Below the pieces are notes generated by a model, which was not told the DNA's origin, ran no database searches, and saw only the letters and a list, made by a program, of their open reading frames with translations. The position numbers and the translations under genes are program-made. A stretch of 47,000 nucleotides of DNA. Source: Chthoniobacteraceae bacterium. Its GTDB lineage: Bacteria > Verrucomicrobiota > Verrucomicrobiia > Chthoniobacterales > Chthoniobacteraceae. The stretch is from the NCBI GenBank assembly GCA_947476045.1, contig CANJNZ010000030.1, forward strand, positions 1 to 47,000, in the 5' to 3' direction. Positions within the stretch are counted from its first letter, which is position 1. Every line of letters starts with the position of its first letter. Below, piece by piece: positions 1 to 8,243 of this stretch.

Positions 1-168
1 AAGAATGTAGCGGCCGGAGTTCATGGGCCGGCATCGTCCACGGAGCCACTCCGAAATTCAAATGCGTGACATCCATTTTCATGCGCAACTCACGCAAACT
101 TCGCTGCTAACAAAACACCGACCGCGCATCAACCGGACACCCGTGATTTGCACCCTAATTTCGGGCGC

Positions 169-198
169 TTTACGCCTGTATTAAAAATACGCTATCGT
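169..198 (+). promoter_or_regulatory. possible sigma70-type promoter
   Basis: TTTACG (169-174) and TATCGT (193-198) are separated by 18 nt and lie about 50 nt upstream of the first gene. The match to the consensus is only moderate, so this is a weak prediction. I see no gene or other structure in bases 1-168. Confidence 0.3.
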
Positions 199-251
199 GC
201 GGAGTGGAGCTTGCTTCTCCTCGCTGACTGACTTCATTCCACTTATCTTTC

Positions 252-1004
252 ATGTTTCACCGCCTGGTCGCCACTTGTATCGTCGCCTTCTGGATAGCGA
301 TGACTACTTTACTCGTCATCCAGCAGATTTATCCCGAGAGCACGAATATCAACTCGGTTCCTATTTCATTTATTGGCGGCCAGTTTTTCCAGCACCAGCA
401 ATCCTCGGATTTGGAAATTTACGACTTAAACAAGCCTGTCGGCTATGTTCACCTCCAGCCTCGTGTGGATGCCGCGAACGACAAGCGCTTTCTCGAATTC
501 AGCGGCAATCTCACCTACGCTCCAGCTGGGCTTGGCAGCCAAAGGATTGCCTGGAGCGGAAATATTGAGTTCGGCCCTTCATTGGCCACGAAGCAAATAC
601 ATCTCAGCGTTACTATTCAGGGCTCTGCGCAGCAGTTCCTCATGGATATCGCCCCTCCGACCAAGAAAATGCATTGCATTGTGCGAGTGAACGGTGCTGC
701 CATTGATGAAAATACGATCAGCATTGATGAAAGCGGTCTCAACGCTTTGCTCACTCAGGCTGGCTTTAGCCCGGCGATATTTGCGGCGTTTTCCAGCGGC
801 TCCGCATCCCAATTCGCTCCTGAGTTTTCAGCCCAACAGTCCAGCGTGAACCTCAACGGCGAGATTGCTTCGACGTTTCTACTTACGATGAAAGTCGGCG
901 GGCAGTCGCTCATCGAAGCGCATTTGAGCCAGCTTGGTCAGGTGCTAAAAGCCTCGACCCCGCTCTTTGGATATCGTCTCGCGCCTCACAACATGGCCCC
1001 GTAA
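252..1004 (+). CDS. exported or membrane-anchored protein of unknown function
   Basis: I do not recognise the family. The 250-residue product begins with one hydrophobic segment (about residues 5-23, after MFHR), which looks like an uncleaved signal anchor or signal peptide. The rest is a soluble, beta-rich-looking domain with many polar residues and no obvious catalytic motif. It probably sits in the periplasm or faces it. The ATG at 252 has no clear Shine-Dalgarno, which is common in this window. The acyl carrier protein gene starts 56 nt downstream on the same strand, so the two could be co-transcribed. A role in handling lipid or acyl products would be guesswork. The partner genes, if any, lie left of the window. 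Confidence 0.6.
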   Translation: MFHRLVATCIVAFWIAMTTLLVIQQIYPESTNINSVPISFIGGQFFQHQQSSDLEIYDLNKPVGYVHLQPRVDAANDKRFLEFSGNLTYAPAGLGSQRIAWSGNIEFGPSLATKQIHLSVTIQGSAQQFLMDIAPPTKKMHCIVRVNGAAIDENTISIDESGLNALLTQAGFSPAIFAAFSSGSASQFAPEFSAQQSSVNLNGEIASTFLLTMKVGGQSLIEAHLSQLGQVLKASTPLFGYRLAPHNMAP

Positions 1005-1060
1005 TTCCCGCAAGCCTGCGCTTGCACTTACGGCGGCGATTGTCACACCTTGCGCCCCAC

Positions 1061-1321
1061 ATGTCCGAAGAAAATCTGCGAGAAGCAATCAAAGCAATGA
1101 TGGTGGAAAACCTCATGCTCAAAGTTACAAAAGACGATATCCGCGATGATATGCCCCTGTTTGGCCCTGAGGGCCTGGGGCTGGATTCCATTGATGCACT
1201 GGAACTGGTTGTGGGCCTGGAGAAGCATTTCGGCGTGACCGTTCCGAACTCGGAAACCGCACGCCAGGCACTGGCAACGGTCAACTCCCTCCACGACTAC
1301 ATCGTGGCGAATCGGAAGTAA
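1061..1321 (+). CDS. acyl carrier protein
   Basis: This 86-residue protein carries a growing acyl chain on a 4'-phosphopantetheine arm in the cytoplasm. The phosphopantetheine attachment motif is visible as G-L-D-S-I-D-A-L-E with Ser43 as the modified residue. The four-helix ACP length is normal. I take the ATG at 1061 (MSEENL) as the start; an upstream TTG at 1022 would add 13 basic residues not expected in an ACP. The gene is not beside fabD, fabG or fabF here, so it may serve a specialised pathway rather than bulk fatty acid synthesis. That is an inference from position only, since the left flank is not visible. It ends 2 nt before the convergent LOG gene, with no terminator between them. 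Confidence 0.9.
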   Translation: MSEENLREAIKAMMVENLMLKVTKDDIRDDMPLFGPEGLGLDSIDALELVVGLEKHFGVTVPNSETARQALATVNSLHDYIVANRK

Positions 1322-1323
1322 CC

Positions 1324-2385
1324 TTACACGTTCACGGCATCAATCACCTGCCGCAGCCTGCCAAAATTTCTGCGGCGAGGCTGGAACACGAGTCGCGGGA
1401 GATGCGCGATTTCGGGGTCGCTGTTTTCGCCGGAGACTGCGCTTGGCGCCTGCTCGAATTTCCCGCTCGCGAGGACATCCGCGAATTCGGTGTCCATTTG
1501 CTCGATGTGATTTTGCGTGAGCGGCTGCTGCAAGCGCATGACCAGCCGCGATCCAAGCCATCGGTAACTGTGAAAGTTTTTGTAAAACTGTGTAATGTGA
1601 GCGACTGCATCATCCACGCTTGTGGCTTGGTGAAGCAGATGAAAGTCCTCCGGCGAAATCAGGTGCAGCTTCAGCAAATGGTCGCGCAGAAAATCAATCC
1701 AAGTCTGCCAGTAGTTCCCTCCCGGTTTATCCACGAGCACGATGGGGAAAATGCGCGCCTTACCCGTCTGCATCAGCGTGAGCGCTTCAAAGCCTTCATC
1801 GAAAGTGCCGAAGCCACCGGGAAATAATGCGATGGCATGTGTCTCCTTCATAAAATTCAACTTTCGCGTAAAAAAATAGTTGAAGTTGATCAGCTTCGTA
1901 TCACCGAGGATTGTTTCATTCGCAGACTGTTCAAAGGGCAGTAGAATATTCAGTCCGAAACTCGCATCCCTCCCCGCCCCACGCTGCGCGGCTCCCATGA
2001 TTCCGTCGCCTCCGCCCGTCACCATCATGTAACCGTGGTCGCGCATTTTCCGGCCAAACTCTTCTGCGGAAATAGCCTCGGGCGCCTCCTCGGGGGTGCG
2101 TGCGCTGCCAAATACCGTCACCTTTCGCCGGTCACGATATGGCGAAAACACACGGCTCGCGTAGCGCATCTCCTTGAGTGCGCGGTTGAGCATTTTTAAA
2201 TCGGCCACACTGGTCTGGTCGCGCGCCATCTTCAGCGCTGTGACAATCATCTCCTCGATTAATTCATGTGGCTTGTCCGTGCCCATATCGTCCACAAGCT
2301 GGCGCACTCGTGCATCAATATCCGGGTCGCCGACCGTAATTTGTTTGCGGTATCGAGGGGTGGAGTCAGCAGTGATTGTTCTCAT
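1324..2385 (-). CDS. LOG-family (TIGR00730-like) nucleotide-binding protein
   Basis: This is a 353-residue Rossmann-fold protein of the lysine-decarboxylase-like/LOG superfamily. Two signatures are clear: a glycine-rich nucleotide/phosphate loop (VTGGGDGIMGAA) and the family motif PGGFGTFDE with its catalytic Glu. Known LOG proteins are cytokinin riboside 5'-monophosphate phosphoribohydrolases; related proteins cleave other nucleotides. The protein is longer than the ~190-residue classical LOG: about 90 residues of helical N-terminus precede the Rossmann core and a ~100-residue extension follows it. This matches the larger bacterial subgroup whose substrate is uncertain. It is transcribed divergently from nusA and convergent with the ACP gene. 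Confidence 0.85.
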   Translation of the reverse strand: MRTITADSTPRYRKQITVGDPDIDARVRQLVDDMGTDKPHELIEEMIVTALKMARDQTSVADLKMLNRALKEMRYASRVFSPYRDRRKVTVFGSARTPEEAPEAISAEEFGRKMRDHGYMMVTGGGDGIMGAAQRGAGRDASFGLNILLPFEQSANETILGDTKLINFNYFFTRKLNFMKETHAIALFPGGFGTFDEGFEALTLMQTGKARIFPIVLVDKPGGNYWQTWIDFLRDHLLKLHLISPEDFHLLHQATSVDDAVAHITQFYKNFHSYRWLGSRLVMRLQQPLTQNHIEQMDTEFADVLASGKFEQAPSAVSGENSDPEIAHLPRLVFQPRRRNFGRLRQVIDAVNV

Positions 2386-2502
2386 TCAAAAATTCAGTTC
2401 TTGTTTCAAAATGGGGCGGCACACTATCGAAGCCAGTCGTATCGGCAACGCCGGATGTGCGGCAGTTTTCAAATATGGTGAAGTAGATTGCGAAGGCACA
2501 TC

Positions 2503-2531
2503 TTGACGCGCATGAACCTTCACCCTAATTT
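2503..2531 (+). promoter_or_regulatory. predicted sigma70-type promoter of the nusA operon
   Basis: TTGACG (2503-2508) and TAATTT (2526-2531) are separated by an ideal 17-nt spacer. They lie in the gap between the divergent LOG gene and nusA. Transcription from here would start around 2538 and run through the hairpin at 2559-2590 before reaching nusA. Confidence 0.6.
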
Positions 2532-2558
2532 GCACGTCACAACTTCCGGCTGACGCTG

Positions 2559-2590
2559 AAAGTGGGTTTTTCCTAAAGCCCACTTTTTTT
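2559..2590 (+). terminator. terminator-like hairpin in the nusA leader (candidate attenuator)
   Basis: A 12-bp stem (2559-2570 with 2575-2586, one G-T pair) closes a 4-nt loop (TCCT) and is followed directly by a run of T that ends at 2590. This is the form of an intrinsic terminator. It lies between the predicted promoter and the nusA start at 2627, so it would have to be read through for the operon to be expressed. NusA enhances pausing and termination at such hairpins, so feedback control by NusA is plausible but not shown. Confidence 0.75.
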
Positions 2591-2626
2591 GTTCTCCGGG
2601 CAACAACGACATACAACTTATACGCC

Positions 2627-3880
2627 ATGAACGCTGAATTCATCGCCATGCTCGAATACCTCGAGAAGGAAAAAGGAATCAAACGGGAGGTTCTCATTGA
2701 GGCCGTCCAGAGTGCTCTTTTGAGTGCTGCAAAGAAGTCCGTAGAGGCCGGTCGCAATCTGGAACTCATCATGGACCCCAAGACCGGGGCTGTCGCTGCG
2801 CGCGCCCAGCTTATTGTCGTGGATCGGGTGAATAACAAACACGACGAAATCGCACTTTCTAAAGCCAAGCTGGTGAAAACTGACGCTCAACTGGGCGAAG
2901 AACTCTGGGTGGATGTGACGCCAAAAGACCTCGGTCGAATCGGCGCGCAGACCGCACGTCAGGCGATCATGCAGCGCATTCGCCAGGCCGAGAAACAGAT
3001 GATTTACGATGAATTCCGTGATCGAACCGGTGAAATCGTCGGTGGCGTCGTGCGCCGCTTTGAGCGCCAGGATGTGATCGTGGATCTCGGGAAATTCGAA
3101 GCTACCATGCCGAACCGCGAGCGCGTGCAGTCGGAAGACTACGCCATCGGTGACCGCATCCGTGCATACGTCGTGGCCGTGGACAACACCTCGCGCGGGC
3201 CGGAGATCGTGCTCTCGCGCAGTCATCCGAATTTCGTCCGCAGACTGTTTGAAACAGAAGTCGCAGAAATCGCGGATCGCACCGTGGAAATCAAAGCCAT
3301 CGCCCGTGAAGCAGGCTTCCGCACGAAGGTAGCCGTCTTTTCCGCCAACGACAAAGTGGACCCGGTAGGAGCCTGCGTCGGCATGAAGGGGGCGCGCGTA
3401 AAGAACATCGTGCGCGAACTCAACAACGAGAAGGTGGACATCATCCGCTGGAGCGACAACGTGCGCGAACTCGTTCAGGAAGCCCTGAAGCCCGCGAAGC
3501 TCAGGAGCGTGACGCCCAATGAATCGAAGAAGACCGTCGAAGTCCGCGTGGACAACGACCAGCTTTCGCTCGCCATCGGCAAGCGCGGTCAAAACGCCCG
3601 CCTCACCGCCCGCCTTTGCGGATGGGAAATCAACATCGAGGAAGACACTTCTGCCAAGGAAGCCTTCGATGCCAGCAAGTCCGGCGCGGCAGGTGCGCTG
3701 GAGAAAGCGTTTGGTATTTCCTCGAAATCAGCGAACGCGCTCGTCGAGGCAGGACTCAACACACCTGATATTTTTTCCGGCATGACCACAGAGGACATCG
3801 TCGGAGCAGCCAGCATTGATGCGGCGGAGGCGGCGAAGATCGCAGCCAAAGCAAACGAACAAGCCGTGGCCTCCCAATAA
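2627..3880 (+). CDS. nusA: transcription termination/antitermination factor NusA
   Basis: NusA binds RNA polymerase and nascent RNA and modulates pausing, termination and antitermination. The 417-residue product has the expected order: an N-terminal RNAP-binding domain (about 1-130), an S1 domain (about 135-200), KH1 (about 230-295, with VGACVGMKGARVKNI) and KH2 (about 300-345, with LAIGKRGQNARL). A short C-terminal helix-hairpin-like repeat follows (about 355-415). It carries a single short C-terminal domain rather than the two long acidic repeats of gamma-proteobacteria. It is the first gene of an operon running through infB and beyond. The usual rimP gene is missing from the upstream position. 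There is no evident Shine-Dalgarno before the ATG. Confidence 0.97.
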   Translation: MNAEFIAMLEYLEKEKGIKREVLIEAVQSALLSAAKKSVEAGRNLELIMDPKTGAVAARAQLIVVDRVNNKHDEIALSKAKLVKTDAQLGEELWVDVTPKDLGRIGAQTARQAIMQRIRQAEKQMIYDEFRDRTGEIVGGVVRRFERQDVIVDLGKFEATMPNRERVQSEDYAIGDRIRAYVVAVDNTSRGPEIVLSRSHPNFVRRLFETEVAEIADRTVEIKAIAREAGFRTKVAVFSANDKVDPVGACVGMKGARVKNIVRELNNEKVDIIRWSDNVRELVQEALKPAKLRSVTPNESKKTVEVRVDNDQLSLAIGKRGQNARLTARLCGWEINIEEDTSAKEAFDASKSGAAGALEKAFGISSKSANALVEAGLNTPDIFSGMTTEDIVGAASIDAAEAAKIAAKANEQAVASQ

Positions 3881-3889
3881 GGAGACGCC

Positions 3890-3982
3890 ATGAAACACAG
3901 CGCACATTTTCATGCCAACAAAGAGCAGCAAGAGCAGCAAAACCACCGAGAACGAGAAGCCGGCCCGCAAGTCGCTTCTTAA
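3890..3982 (+). CDS. possible 30-codon overlapping ORF at the nusA-infB junction
   Basis: An ATG at 3890 follows a good Shine-Dalgarno (AAGGAG, 3879-3884) at normal spacing, better than that of infB itself. It opens a 30-codon frame (starting [10 protein letters not shown], rich in Gln, Glu and His) that overlaps the first 70 nt of infB in a different frame and stops at 3982. It may be translated to load ribosomes for infB by coupling, or the Shine-Dalgarno may act at a distance for the ATG at 3912. There is no similarity evidence for a functional peptide. Confidence 0.25.
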   Translation: MKHSAHFHANKEQQEQQNHREREAGPQVAS

Positions 3983-6092
3983 GCCGATCACTGCCAAGCG
4001 CAGCACTGCCGCTGAGGCGGAGGATAAAGCCAGGAAAGTCGCTGCCGAAAAGGCCGCACCAAAAAAGGCTGTAAAAGAAAAAGCAAAGCCGGCGGAAACG
4101 GTTTCGCTGATTGACGGACCTGAAAAGCCGAAGAAGCCCCGCGAGCGAACACAGTCCACGCTAAACAACCGCATCGCGCTGCCAAAAATCATTGGCAGCA
4201 TGTCTCCCGCCGAGCCAGTAGCAGCGCCGGAGCCTGTGGCACCGCCGCTGCCTGCGAATACCACGACCGGAGTCAACGAGAGCGGCGAAAAGATTTTGCA
4301 CATCAAGTCGCCAATCATTGTCAAGGACCTGGCGACGGCGATGCAACTCAAGCCTTTCAACCTCATCAAGGATTTGATGAGCATGGGGATTTTCGCGAAC
4401 CAGAATCAGACCATCGAGCCCGATGTCGCTGCAAAGGTTTGTGAAAAGAACGGCTGGAAATTTGAAAAGGAGAAGCGCGAAAAAGGAGCGGGAGTCCACA
4501 AACCCGACCAGAAAGTAGAGGCCCCGCCACCACCAAAGAAAGAGCAGATCGCCTCGAAGCCTGACGAACTGAAGCACCGCGCACCAATCGTCGTTTTCAT
4601 GGGCCATGTGGACCACGGCAAGACGACGCTGATGGATACGATCCGCAAAACGCGTGTCGCCCACGGTGAAGCGGGCGGGATTACGCAGCACATCGGCGCC
4701 TACTCCGTCAAACACAAGAGTAAGGACGGCAAGGAGCACACGATCACATTCCTCGATACGCCGGGCCATGCCGCATTTACATCCATGCGCGCACGCGGGG
4801 CGAACGTCACAGACATCGTCGTGCTCGTCGTGGACAGCGGCGACGGCATCATGCCGCAGACTCTCGAAGCACTCAGCCATGCGAAGGCAGCGAATGTGAA
4901 AATCATCGTGGCGATCACAAAGATTGATATGCCGAACGCCAACGTGGATCGCGTCAAGGGCCAGCTTCAGGAGAAAGGTCTCACACCGGAGGACTGGGGA
5001 GGCGAAACCATCGTGTGCCCCGTTTCTGCAGTCAAAGGCACCGGCCTCGACGCACTACTCGAAAGCATCCTGCTCGAAACCGAGATGCTTGAATTGCGTG
5101 CCAGTGAGAGCGTGCCAGCGCGCTGCACCGTCATCGAAGCGCAAGTCGAACAAGGACGCGGCCCCACCGCAACTGTGATCGTTCGCATGGGCACTTTAAA
5201 AATCGGCGACCCATTCATCTGCGGCGACTACTCGGGCAAAGTGAAAGGCCTCGTGGATGAGTTCGGTAAAAACATGAAGCAAGCGGGCCCTGCGACACCG
5301 GCAAAAGTGATCGGGTTCAGCGGAATGCCCAATGCCGGCGACGAGCTCCTCGTCATGGAAAACGAGAAGACGGCACAGCAACTCAGTCAAGATCGTCTGG
5401 AGGAAAAACGCCTTGGCAAACTTACTCAGCCGAAGCGCGCCACGCTCGAAAATCTTTTTGCGACCATTGCCGATGGTAAGAAGCCCACGCTCAATCTTGT
5501 CGTCAAAGGCGACGTGCAGGGCTCAATGGAAGCCATCATCACTTCCGTCGGACAAATTGACAGCCGCAAGGTGGACTTGAATATCGTGCACTCTGCAGTG
5601 GGCGCCATTACAGAAAACGACGTCCTCCTCGCAGCGGCGAGCAACGCGGTGGTCATCGGCTTTAATACCAAAACAGAAAATAATGCAGCACATGCAGCGA
5701 AGCGTGAAGGCGTGCAGATTAAACTTTTCTCCATCATCTACGAGCTGATCGATCAGGTGAAGGAAGCAATGGCAGGATTGCTCGAACCCGAGAACCGCGA
5801 ACAGGTCATCGGCCACGCACAAGTGAAACAGGTTTTCGACCTCACCAAGGGAGTCGTCGCAGGTTGCTATGTGAACGACGGACGCATCGCGCGCACCGGT
5901 CGCGCCCGTTTACTTCGCAACCGCCAGCCAATTTACGATGGCGGGCTCGCAACACTGCGCCGTTTCCAGGACGATGTGAAAGAAGTCCGTAGCGGTCTCG
6001 AGTGCGGTATCAAACTCGGCGACTACAACGACTACGAAGTCGGCGACATCATCGAGTGCTACTTACTGGAAAAAGTGCCACAGACACTGTGA
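3912..6092 (+). CDS. infB: translation initiation factor IF-2
   Basis: IF-2 is the GTPase that brings initiator tRNA to the ribosome and promotes subunit joining. The 726-residue protein has a Lys/Pro/Ala-rich low-complexity N-terminus (about 1-125), an IF2-N domain (about 131-185), the G domain, the beta-barrel domain II, domain III and the C-terminal initiator-tRNA-binding domain. G1 is GHVDHGKT (231-238) and G3 is DTPGH. G5 is SAVKG. The G4 motif is TKID (336-339) instead of the usual NKID. The start at 3912 is fixed by an in-frame TGA at 3891. It lies 31 nt after nusA, and the nearby Shine-Dalgarno better fits an ATG at 3890 in another frame. Confidence 0.97.
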   Translation: MPTKSSKSSKTTENEKPARKSLLKPITAKRSTAAEAEDKARKVAAEKAAPKKAVKEKAKPAETVSLIDGPEKPKKPRERTQSTLNNRIALPKIIGSMSPAEPVAAPEPVAPPLPANTTTGVNESGEKILHIKSPIIVKDLATAMQLKPFNLIKDLMSMGIFANQNQTIEPDVAAKVCEKNGWKFEKEKREKGAGVHKPDQKVEAPPPPKKEQIASKPDELKHRAPIVVFMGHVDHGKTTLMDTIRKTRVAHGEAGGITQHIGAYSVKHKSKDGKEHTITFLDTPGHAAFTSMRARGANVTDIVVLVVDSGDGIMPQTLEALSHAKAANVKIIVAITKIDMPNANVDRVKGQLQEKGLTPEDWGGETIVCPVSAVKGTGLDALLESILLETEMLELRASESVPARCTVIEAQVEQGRGPTATVIVRMGTLKIGDPFICGDYSGKVKGLVDEFGKNMKQAGPATPAKVIGFSGMPNAGDELLVMENEKTAQQLSQDRLEEKRLGKLTQPKRATLENLFATIADGKKPTLNLVVKGDVQGSMEAIITSVGQIDSRKVDLNIVHSAVGAITENDVLLAAASNAVVIGFNTKTENNAAHAAKREGVQIKLFSIIYELIDQVKEAMAGLLEPENREQVIGHAQVKQVFDLTKGVVAGCYVNDGRIARTGRARLLRNRQPIYDGGLATLRRFQDDVKEVRSGLECGIKLGDYNDYEVGDIIECYLLEKVPQTL

Positions 6093-6189
6093 CGCACAGT
6101 TGATGTCCCGGCATGGTTGACTGAAGTCCCTCGGCTTCCCGTCCAACCGCCAGTCAACAAACAGCAATCATCCTTTCAAATCACTCGCC

Positions 6190-6561
6190 ATGAAAAACCG
6201 TCTCGACCGCGTTAATGAACTCATCAAACGCGAGCTTAGCGAACTCGTCCGTCGTGAGATCACTTTCACAGCCAAACTCGTCACAGTGCAGGAAGTGGAC
6301 ATCACCCCAGACCTCAAACATGCCCACGTTTACATTGGCGTTCTCGGCACGCTCGATGAAAAGAAGCAGGCGCTCGCAGCGTTGCACGATCACCGCCAGC
6401 GCTTTCAAAAAGAACTCGCAAAACGAGTCGTTATTAAGTGGACGCCTCAACTCCATTTCGCACTCGATACTGCAGGCGAACGCGGCGACCGCGTCCTCAA
6501 TTTGCTAGACCAACTGGACATCCCAAAGGAAGTGCCACTCGGGGAGGAAAAGCATGACTGA
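6190..6561 (+). CDS. rbfA: 30S ribosome-binding factor RbfA
   Basis: RbfA binds the immature 30S subunit near the 5' end of 16S rRNA and is needed for late maturation and cold adaptation. The 123-residue length and the start (NRLDRVNELIKRELSELV) are typical. So is the core pattern with TVQEVDITPDLKHAHVYIG, which belongs to the type II KH fold. Its position after infB matches the conserved nusA-infB-rbfA order. A 97-nt spacer separates it from infB and contains an 8-bp inverted repeat (6116-6123 with 6151-6158). It overlaps the next gene by 8 nt, which suggests translational coupling. Confidence 0.95.
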   Translation: MKNRLDRVNELIKRELSELVRREITFTAKLVTVQEVDITPDLKHAHVYIGVLGTLDEKKQALAALHDHRQRFQKELAKRVVIKWTPQLHFALDTAGERGDRVLNLLDQLDIPKEVPLGEEKHD

Positions 6562-7534
6562 AAATTGTTCGCTCGCGCAAATCGCTGATTTGCTCCGTGA
6601 AAAACATCGCTTTGTCGTAGTCTCCCACATTCGCCCCGATGGCGACGCACTCGGCTGCACACTGGCGATGGGACTTTGCCTGCGGCAACTCGGCAAGGAC
6701 GTTACACTCTGGAACGAAGACGGCTGTCTGGAGAAATTTGAATGGCTCCCCCACTCCTCGCTCGTTCAGCAACCACCGACGGAGCCGCAGAAATTCGATG
6801 TCGCGCTGGTGCTTGATACCGCCGTGAAAGATCGCGTCGGCAAGTGTCTCGATGCAATCGGCCACGCCGATGTTTGGGTGAACATTGACCACCACGTCTC
6901 CAATCCTCGTTTCGGCGACCTCAATTACATAGACGCCACCTCGCCTGCCACCGGACAAATTTTGTTCGAGCTATTCCGCCAGTGCGAGCTGCCGCTCACT
7001 TACGAAATGGCCGACAATCTTTACGTGGCCATCAGCACCGACACGGGAAGCTTTCAGTATCCGAGCACCACGGCGCGCACCTACGAAATCGGCGCGGAAC
7101 TTGTGAAACTCGGAGTCAACGTCGGCAACCTCTCGCAGCGTCTCTACGAGAGCTATCCCCGCCGCCGAATCGAACTGCTGAAATCCCTGCTCAACGCGCT
7201 ACAGTTTTCGAGCGGCGACCGCGTGGCCAGCTTTGCACTCACGCAAAAAACCAGCAAATCACTCGGAGTAAAGCCCGACGACAATGAGGGGCTCATCGAC
7301 ACCATTCGTGCTGTCGAAGGTGTCGTCGTCGCCGTGTTTTTTGAAGAGTTGGAGGACGGCAGAGTCCGAGTCTCGCTCCGCTCAAAAGATCCACGTGCCG
7401 ATGTTTGCAAAGTCGCACTGCAATTTGGAGGCGGCGGCCACACTCTGGCAGCGGGCATCCGCATGAAAGGCCCGCTCGCTGACGCACAGGCAAAAATTCT
7501 CCAAGCTATTGATGAACAACTTCCGCGAAATTGA
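6554..7534 (+). CDS. DHH-family phosphoesterase (NrnA-like oligoribonuclease / pAp phosphatase)
   Basis: This 326-residue cytoplasmic enzyme belongs to the DHH/DHHA1 superfamily. Metal-binding motifs are visible: HIRPDGDALGC (about 25-35), DTAV (about 89-92) and IDHHVSN carrying the DHH triad. The C-terminal DHHA1 substrate motif GGGGHTLAAG is present near residue 305. NrnA-type members degrade 2-5-nt RNAs and dephosphorylate 3'-phosphoadenosine 5'-phosphate. The position between rbfA and truB is the usual one for this family in many phyla and fits a role in RNA turnover. It overlaps rbfA by 8 nt and truB by 23 nt. Confidence 0.92.
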   Translation: MTENCSLAQIADLLREKHRFVVVSHIRPDGDALGCTLAMGLCLRQLGKDVTLWNEDGCLEKFEWLPHSSLVQQPPTEPQKFDVALVLDTAVKDRVGKCLDAIGHADVWVNIDHHVSNPRFGDLNYIDATSPATGQILFELFRQCELPLTYEMADNLYVAISTDTGSFQYPSTTARTYEIGAELVKLGVNVGNLSQRLYESYPRRRIELLKSLLNALQFSSGDRVASFALTQKTSKSLGVKPDDNEGLIDTIRAVEGVVVAVFFEELEDGRVRVSLRSKDPRADVCKVALQFGGGGHTLAAGIRMKGPLADAQAKILQAIDEQLPRN

Positions 7535-8234
7535 CGGTGTCCTGCTCATAGACAAGGCAACTGGCATGACGTCCCACGACGTCGTCGCCATTGCACGCCG
7601 GGCTCTTGGCACAAAAAAAATCGGCCACTGTGGCACGCTCGATCCACTCGCCACGGGATTGCTCATCCTCACGCTGGGCCGTGGCACCAAGATTCAGGAT
7701 TTGATCATGGCCGAGGACAAAGAATACGTCGGCACACTCAAACTCGGCGAAGTGACTGACAGTCAGGATGCCGATGGCGTAGTGACAGAAACCAAGCCTG
7801 TGCCCGAGTTGACCCGCGGGCAGATTGACGCGGCGTTTGCTAAATTTCAGGGCGACTTTTACCAGACGCCGCCGATGGTCAGCGCGATCAAAAAGGACGG
7901 AGTGCCCCTCTACAAACTCGCCCGCAAAGGACAGACAGTTGTGCGCGAGCCGCGCTTTGTTCACGTCTTCGCGCATCAGATCAATGAAGTGAATTTACCC
8001 GAAGTGAACTTTCGCGTTGTTTGCTCGAAGGGATTCTACGTCCGCACCTACGCACACGACATCGGACAGGAACTCGGCTGCGGTGCACATCTTCGCTCAC
8101 TCCGGCGCACGAAAAGCGGAAAGTTCAGCGTGGATTTGGCCGTGAGCACCGAGGCGCTGAAAAACGGAGACGTAAACGCCGTGCTATCCAAAGTGCTGAC
8201 GCTGCCACAAGTTTCCATCTTGCGCGGCGCATAG
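7512..8234 (+). CDS. truB: tRNA pseudouridine-55 synthase TruB
   Basis: TruB isomerises U55 in the T-loop of tRNAs to pseudouridine. The catalytic motif HCGTLDPLATG is visible, with Asp44 as the nucleophile counted from the ATG at 7512. A TTG directly before it (7509) is a possible but less likely start. Further family blocks are the segment near YKLARKG and the motif GFYVRTYAHD. The protein is short (240 residues), so it seems to lack most or all of the C-terminal PUA domain, as in many non-proteobacterial TruBs. It starts inside the 3' end of the DHH gene, implying coupled translation. Confidence 0.95.
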   Translation: MNNFREIDGVLLIDKATGMTSHDVVAIARRALGTKKIGHCGTLDPLATGLLILTLGRGTKIQDLIMAEDKEYVGTLKLGEVTDSQDADGVVTETKPVPELTRGQIDAAFAKFQGDFYQTPPMVSAIKKDGVPLYKLARKGQTVVREPRFVHVFAHQINEVNLPEVNFRVVCSKGFYVRTYAHDIGQELGCGAHLRSLRRTKSGKFSVDLAVSTEALKNGDVNAVLSKVLTLPQVSILRGA

Positions 8235-8243
8235 TGGCTGTTC

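Noticed and set aside
2618-3592. 324-codon open frame opposite nusA
   Set aside because: It is a shadow of nusA. The plus-strand S1/KH sequence is unambiguous.
6116-6158. 8-bp inverted repeat between infB and rbfA as a terminator
   Set aside because: The loop is 27 nt and no T tract follows, so it is too weak to call. It is mentioned only in the rbfA entry.
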